64,000 bases of DNA from Edaphochlamys debaryana (Eukaryota > Chlorophyta > Chlorophyceae > Chlamydomonadales): assembly GCA_016858145.1 (NCBI GenBank), contig JAEHOE010000102.1:310001-374000 (forward strand). Direction: 5' to 3'. The position numbers and the translations under genes were made by a program. Below are positions 58,736-64,000 of the stretch, in pieces. The first letter of the stretch is position 1. Each line of letters begins with the position of its first letter. The notes below the pieces were generated by a model. It worked only from the letters and a program-made list of their open reading frames with translations, was not told where the DNA came from and did no database searches.

Positions 58736-59160
58736 ATGGCTGTCAAAACCCAGCGCAGACCGCTTGCTTGATCGCATGGTCGGCATGGACAGCCCAGGTA
58801 ATACTCCTGCGACGACATGCGGCGGCAGGCCGACTCTGGCCTGCGCGGCCGCGCTGCACCGGAGGAAAGCCTCTGTGTTCGCCGCCACGTCCAAACCTCA
58901 GAGTCCTGCGTGTCTCTGAGCTCAGTCTCGCTGCTCCAGGTTCTGCGGTTGCCGGTTCTGCAGCGGGCACTTAGATCCAAAGCGCTGTCATAACTTTCAG
59001 CCATTCGCTCACGTTACCCAGGCACGGCGGGAGCGACGGGTGCAGGGAGCACAGCCGCAGCTGGCGGTGAGTCGGGATAGGCTGCGCGACAAGGGCCTGC
59101 AGAATAGGGTTGACGGGTGTCACATTAACGCAGAGCTCCCGGCATCTAGTAGAAAAGTTT
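58736..59160 (+). other. Diverged 5' region of kinase copy 2
   Basis: Blocks here resemble the first exons of copy 1. ATGGCTGTCAAAACC at 58737 parallels ATGGCGACTAAAACC at 55338, CTGGCCTGCGCGGCCGCG near 58838 parallels 55469, and the ACGGGTGCAGGGAGCACAG block near 59037 parallels 55723. The frame from 58737 meets a TGA within 12 codons. The true first exon of the downstream gene is therefore unresolved, or its 5' end has decayed. Confidence 0.5.
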
Positions 59161-59383
59161 TTGTGTGAGGGAGCATGACAGCTGTCATTTGGGGTAGGGA
59201 AAGGGAAGCGTGAAGCGGCATGACATGTGTCACATGTGTAAAGGCGGTCACGCGTGGCGGCGTTGGTGTGGGCCAAGGCGACTGCGCAAGCGGAAGCGCG
59301 CGAGGTGAGCACGTGCTGCTGAGAGCGGAGTTGCTCCCGGCCTGTCTAGGGCGCTCGTGCTTACCCTTGCGCGCCGACCCCAG

Positions 59384-62300
59384 CAGAACTTGATATCGTC
59401 ACCCCAGCTCAACTGCTCAACTCGCCGCTGCCCAAAGGCGAAGCGCTCTGGAACTTGGAGAAGTCCAAGGGCAGCCAGGCGTACAGAGACCAACCGTTGA
59501 AAGTGCTCCCGTGGGCTTGCGAGGCCCCCGGGGCGGGTGGCGGCAGCGAGGGTGGCGGTAGCGCCGGGGGCGGGGACGGCGGCGGCGGCGGCGGCGGGAC
59601 GCTGTCCGAGGCCATCTGCCGCCACCAGGACGCCGCGGAGGCTCTGTACGGCAGGAAACGGGAGTAGGTGTTCTTGGGGGGTCGTGCACTCGTGTTGAGA
59701 GCTTGGTCTCCCTAGGGGAGTGCGAATGAGTACAAAGCCTGCGGACACACCGTGGCGCTGGTGGCTCCCCTTCCTCTCCCTTCCCCTGCGTCCTTCACGC
59801 CGCGAGTGCCTAACTTGCCCTCGTTCTCCCCGCGGCCCCTGCGTTGACTGCCGCCCGTGAGCAGGCTGCTCTGGCAAGCACGCGTCAGGGACCTGTACAA
59901 CGTAGCGGATGTGACCAATGCGTTCACGTCATCTGTGTTCGGCCTGTACGGTTTAGAGCTGCTCGCCAATAAAGTCCTGGCATCCGCCGACACGCAGCAC
60001 TTGGGCGCGACCGCCGCCTGGCGCGAACAGCTGACAGCCACCATCCTGCAGGACGTCCTGGCTGACGGCGGCGGTGCGGTGGCGGGCTGCCAGCTGGCCA
60101 CCGGCGCGGCTCCGGTGCAGCGGGTGGAGGCGGCCTACAGTGACCGCTACAGACCGGACCTGATTCTACTGCTGAAGACACAAGCGGACGTCGACAGCAG
60201 CAGCAGCTTGCACAAAGCGGAGGCGTCGGCGGCAGGAGCAAGTGGAGCGGAGGACCGGGAAGGTCAGGGCGCAGGCGGAGAGCGGCAGGGGCTAGGGGGC
60301 TTGGCAGCGGCGGGGATGCAGCGGGCGGGTGGCAGCCCCATCGGTGACGCCACCACCGCTTGCGGTGCGGGCAGGGGCCCTACTTCTGTTCAGGAGCAGG
60401 CGCCTACCGCCGACGCACCCCCAACGGGCCCTGCGCTCAAGCGGCGCCGGCCCAGTCCGATCTGCGTGTGTGTGGGCGAGCTGAAGACGCCCTCTAAGCT
60501 CATGCAGCTGACGCAGGACGGGGACAGATGGCCAGTCGAGCTGCTGGCAGCTTGGGGCAGCCCCGACCACACCCACCACCGGCTGGCGAGGGCGGTCATC
60601 GGCCAGGTGGGACCAAGCTCTCCGTTCCTAGATAGAGCGATGGGCGTTTGGGGCCCGCCCTGGGCCCGCAGGCTTCAAGTTTTGTGTTTGTTCGCTGGGA
60701 GCCTCGTCGTGCTTGCCTTCCTGGACTCGGCATGTTTGCACCTTAGCCTGCCGGTTAAAGCAGGAGGCACTCAGACTTGGCTGTGGCGCTTGCCGGTCCG
60801 CTTGCCTTCGCCCCTTCTTTCGGCAAACCCGAAACCCAAAAGACAACTCTCGGCTGTGGCTCTCGCCCGTCCGCAGATATACACGTACATGCTTGCCCGG
60901 GGCGCCCTGTACGGCTTCGTCTCCTGCTGGCACGCCACGTGGCTCGTGTACTGCCCGCCGGCGGACCAGTACGGCCGCCGCGACCTGCTGTACCTGTCGG
61001 AGCCCTTCCTCGCCACCACGGCTGCACCGGCGGCCAGCGCGCCGGAGCAGCCGGGTGGTGCCGTACACTGCAGCGCTGCCACGGTGTACGGCGCGCTGGC
61101 GTGGCTGCAGTGGCGGGCCCTGCGCACCGCCCTCCACCACCCGCTGCTGCATGAGCCGGGCCTGGGCCTGGGCCTGGGCCTGGGCCCGGCGGCAGGCGGC
61201 TCCGACGGCGGCGGCAGCAGCGGCACCGGAGGGCTGCATGCGGGAGAGCGGACAGACTCTGACAAGGAGTACATCCCGAGTCCGTAAGTGCACTGCTTAT
61301 GTGGCGTACTAACAAAACAAGCCTTTGCCCAAAGCACCCCACGGCTTTCCGGCCTTACTGCGTTACGTTACGAAGGTATGTACTTGCTTGTGCAGGGGCA
61401 GCCTAGCGGAGGCGGCGGGGACGTCATCGGCCGGGAGCCACCACCAGACGCGCGGAGGGCAGCAGGAGCTCGAGCTCCGCAGGCTGGCATCCGCGGCCAC
61501 GGAGCCGGCCCCTGCCACGGCGGCGCAGCAGCCGCCGCCGCCGCCGCAGCTAGCGGCGGCGGCGGCAGGCGAGGTCGCTCCGCGCGAGCGGCCGCAGCGT
61601 GTGTCCCTGGTCTTCCACGAGGGGCAGAAGCGGCAGGGCAGCGAGGGCTACGTGGTGGGCGGCACGTGCGACGGCGTGGAGTGCTTCATCAAGCTGCTGG
61701 GCCCTGACGGCAGCGGCCTGGCGGCGTTCGCGAGGGAGGCGGCGGCCTACGCCGCCCTGGAGCCCCTGCAGGTGAGGTGTTGGATGGTCTTGCTAGATCA
61801 GTAGATCAGTAGATCAGCAGACCATTGCTGATGTTCCTGCCAACTGTGTCAAGCCACGGCGTTGGTTCAGCTGCCGTGCACCCCGCTGGGGTCCGTCCAA
61901 TCGTTGTAACCACCGTTGTAACCACCGTCGTAACCCCTGCAGGGGCGGCTGGTGCCGGAGCTGCGGGCCTGGGGCGACATCCGCTGGGGCGTGCGCTTCC
62001 TGGCGGTGCGGCGGGTGGAGGGGGGGCGGCCGCTGAGCGACCTGCCGCACCCGCCGCCGCCGGGGGTGGCGGCGGCGGCGCTGGAGGCGCTGGCGGCGGT
62101 GCAGGCCGCCTGCCCGCGCTTCGTGCACGGCGACCTGCGGCCGGAGAACATACTCGTGCTGCAGCCGGGGCCGGAGCCGGAGCCGGCGGGGGGGCCGGGG
62201 CCGGCGGCGGAGCCGGCGGCGGGGCCCGCCGCCGCCGGGGCCGGGGCCGCCGCCGGGGCTGGTGGGGGCGGCGGGGAAGCTGGGCCCGCCGCCGAGGCGG

Positions 62301-62524
62301 GGCGGCTGCGCTGCGTGCTGCTGGACTTCGGGCGCTCGCGGCTGGACGGGGATGCGGCGCAGCAGCGGCGGGAGCTGCGGGAGCTGCGGCAGCTGCTGGG
62401 GGGGGGCCAGGTAGCAGCTGCCTTCGCAGGAAGGGGAGGAGGTCGAGAGGAGGAAGGGGAGGAGGGGGAGGGGGAGGAGGAGGAGGGGGCGCCCGGGGCG
62501 GGAGGCGGCGATGGGAAGAGGTAG
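59384..62524 (+). CDS. PD-(D/E)XK nuclease / protein-kinase-like fusion, CR (Crinkler-type) family, 5' end unresolved
   Basis: Supported exons are 59384-59645, 59865-60606, 60877-61283, 61396-61771 and 61943-62524, all in phase; upstream exons are unclear. The first part begins ELDIVTPAQLLNS and has a Gly-rich insert. The second and third exons carry a restriction-endonuclease-like core: Asp in RPDLILL (60157), Glu-x-Lys in VGELKTP (60478-60486) and Gln-x-x-x-Tyr (QIYTY) spanning the 60606/60877 splice, followed by ARGALYGFVSCWHATWLVY. This arrangement is known from CR-type proteins of fungi, oomycetes and algae, where it is followed by a kinase. Here the kinase has Lys at 61691, HGDLRPEN at 62126 and DFGRS at 62324, so it may be active. 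The C-terminus is Glu-rich. An ATP-dependent nucleic-acid-directed role is inferred; no partner is visible. Confidence 0.72.
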
Positions 62525-62796
62525 GATGCCCCGCAGGCGCCAGGGCATGCGGGAACTGTCCAGGTAGCCGGGGGCCGGATGAGGATCTACGGTAGCGCAG
62601 CGGGCTCGAGGCGTACGCAGGGGTTGGTGGTTGCGTGCAGCCTGGCCTAGACCATGGCTGCTCTATTGCGGGAGACCGAGAGTGACAGCAAGAGCGAAAG
62701 CGACAGGCGAAAGGGGCGGGGTACTACGCGGCGGCGAAAAGGGGTGCGAGGGCCGCGAAGGCGGGGGCAGGGACCGACGGGCGCAGCAGCAGCAGC

Positions 62797-62900
62797 AGCA
62801 GGCGGCGGCGCTGGTGACGGAGGAGGCCGCCGGCGGCGGCGCTGGTGACGGAGGAGGCCGGCGGCGGCGCTGGTGACGGAGGAGGCCGCCGGCGGCGGCT
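62797..62900. repeat. Short GC-rich tandem repeat
   Basis: A unit of about 27-30 bp containing GCTGGTGACGGAGGAGGCC recurs about three times in a GGC/CAG-rich stretch between the nuclease-kinase gene and the ChAPs-like fragment. Confidence 0.7.
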
Positions 62901-62984
62901 GCAGGAGCGGCAGCTTCCCTCCGGGGCCGGCTGTCCCACCTCCGGACGTTCAACTTCAGTCCCGAGAGTTGGCGGCGGCAGCCG

Positions 62985-63990
62985 GCCGAGCCGGCGGCGG
63001 CACTGCCGGCGGCAGCTGTGGCTACCGGGCGGCCCGGCAGCGGCAGCGGCAGCGGCGGCCCTGCCACGTCAGCTGGCGTCGTGTGCTCCCCCCTGGCCCC
63101 CTTGCAGCGTGGGCGGTCCCTACATGCGCCGTCCGGCTCCCCGCTGCCACCCGCCCTTTGTCGGACTGGGGTGCTTGGGTCGGCAACGGGAAGCACGGTT
63201 GAAGCGGTTGGCGGCGGCGCGAGTCAGAAGCGGTTGGCGGCGACGGCTCGTGCGCTGGCGCTGCGGCTGCTGACGCGCCTGGCAGCGCCGGCACGGCCGG
63301 GGGCGTGCAGCGGGCAGGGGCAGGGGCAGCGGCGGCGCGGTGGGCCCGCAGCGGGGGCGCTGCTTGCGGCCGCGCTTGCGGGACCCCCGTACGGCCCCTG
63401 CGGGCCCCTCCTCTCCGCATCCAATCCCCGCGCCGCCGTCGTTGCTCCCACCGCCGCCGGCCCGGGCCCAGTCGCCGAGTCTGGCGGCGACGGCTCCGCC
63501 GCCGGCAGCGCTGGCGGCAGCCAGCTCACCATGCCGTCGGCGCACAACGCCGCGGCGGCGGCGGGATGTCCTTCCCCGGCGGCGAGCCTGCTCCGCTGGT
63601 GCTCCAGAACCACGACGCCGACCGAGGCATGGTGATGGAAGGACTGGACGTGGTGGAGCTGGGGGCCAAGCGGCTGTGCGTCAGGTGGGAGCTCTTGAAG
63701 GGGGGGCTGGGCCTGGGGGCTCTGCGTGCGACAGTGCGACGGGAGGCATAGAAATGCAAGAGCAGGGGATCGGGGCGGTGGGCTGAGCGTCAGGTGGGTG
63801 CTCTTGAAGGGGGGGGCTGGGAGCGGCAAGGGGAGTAAGGGGGGGTTGGGGACGGAGCGCCTATGCCCTGCGTCAGGTGGCTGCCGTGAGCCGAGGTGTG
63901 CCGAACCGAAGTGCAACCGCAACTGCAGTGTCGGGAAGAGGGGACGGCGGGAGGGGAAGGGGGAGGGGGGTTGGGAGTGCTACAAGGGAG
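62985..63990 (+). pseudogene. Genomic fragment of the ChAPs-like gene (exon 14 end plus intron 14)
   Basis: On the plus strand this resembles the second half of exon 14 of the minus-strand gene at 34254-45491. Shared blocks include SAGVVCSPLAPLQRGRSLHAP, LALRLLTRLAAP, PYGPCGPLLSAS and VMEGLDVVELGAKRLCVRW. Near 63566 the frame shifts, so the last block is in a different frame from the others. The similarity passes the splice donor (63685) into sequence like intron 14, so the copy is DNA-derived. No start and no further exon are seen before the window ends. Two extra GTCAGGTGG junction echoes lie at about 63789 and 63874. Confidence 0.8.
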
Positions 63991-64000
63991 GTAGGGCGGG

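Overview
The window looks like nuclear DNA of a volvocine green alga of the Chlamydomonas type. It is very GC-rich, its genes are cut by many short GT-AG introns, exons are full of Gly/Ala/Pro/Ser runs and one gene carries long Ser-Pro repeats. The candidate poly(A) signals are the algal TGTAA. I joined exons by hand. A model was accepted only when every donor, acceptor and reading-frame phase agreed, so internal exon edges are fairly secure and transcript ends are not.

Layout. (1) 1-16.0 kb: three secreted papain-like (C1A) cysteine peptidase genes. Two form a giant palindrome (arms of about 4.7 kb, 359 bp spacer) and converge tail to tail; a diverged paralog follows at 12.1-15.6 kb. (2) 16.9-33.6 kb: a second, older inverted repeat. 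Each arm holds one member of an unrecognised gene family with a plastid-like leader, and a third member lies in the spacer. The spacer also holds a CBS-CBS-DCC (thioredoxin-fold) gene, a truncated copy of its 5' end and direct segmental duplications. A 542 bp hAT-type MITE with an 8 bp target duplication sits in the right arm only. (3) 34.3-45.5 kb: a 19-exon gene on the minus strand encoding about 1341 aa and resembling ChAPs, the cargo-binding subunits of the fungal exomer. It has a minisatellite in intron 2 and repeated duplications of its own exon-intron junctions. (4) 45.8-54.3 kb: a divergently transcribed 24-exon gene encoding about 751 aa, with two nucleosome-assembly-protein (NAP) domains in tandem and a C-terminal membrane segment. 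(5) 55.3-62.5 kb: two copies of a gene ending in a compact protein-kinase-like domain. The second also has a PD-(D/E)XK nuclease-like domain, as in CR (Crinkler-type) proteins; the first has lost it. (6) 63-64 kb: a frameshifted genomic copy of part of the ChAPs-like gene.

The genes do not form a pathway. The common theme is structural turnover: inverted duplication with apparent conversion, fragment capture, junction duplication and a small transposon. The most unusual products are the membrane-anchored double NAP protein, the ChAPs homolog in an alga, the CBS-DCC fusion and the nuclease-kinase pair.
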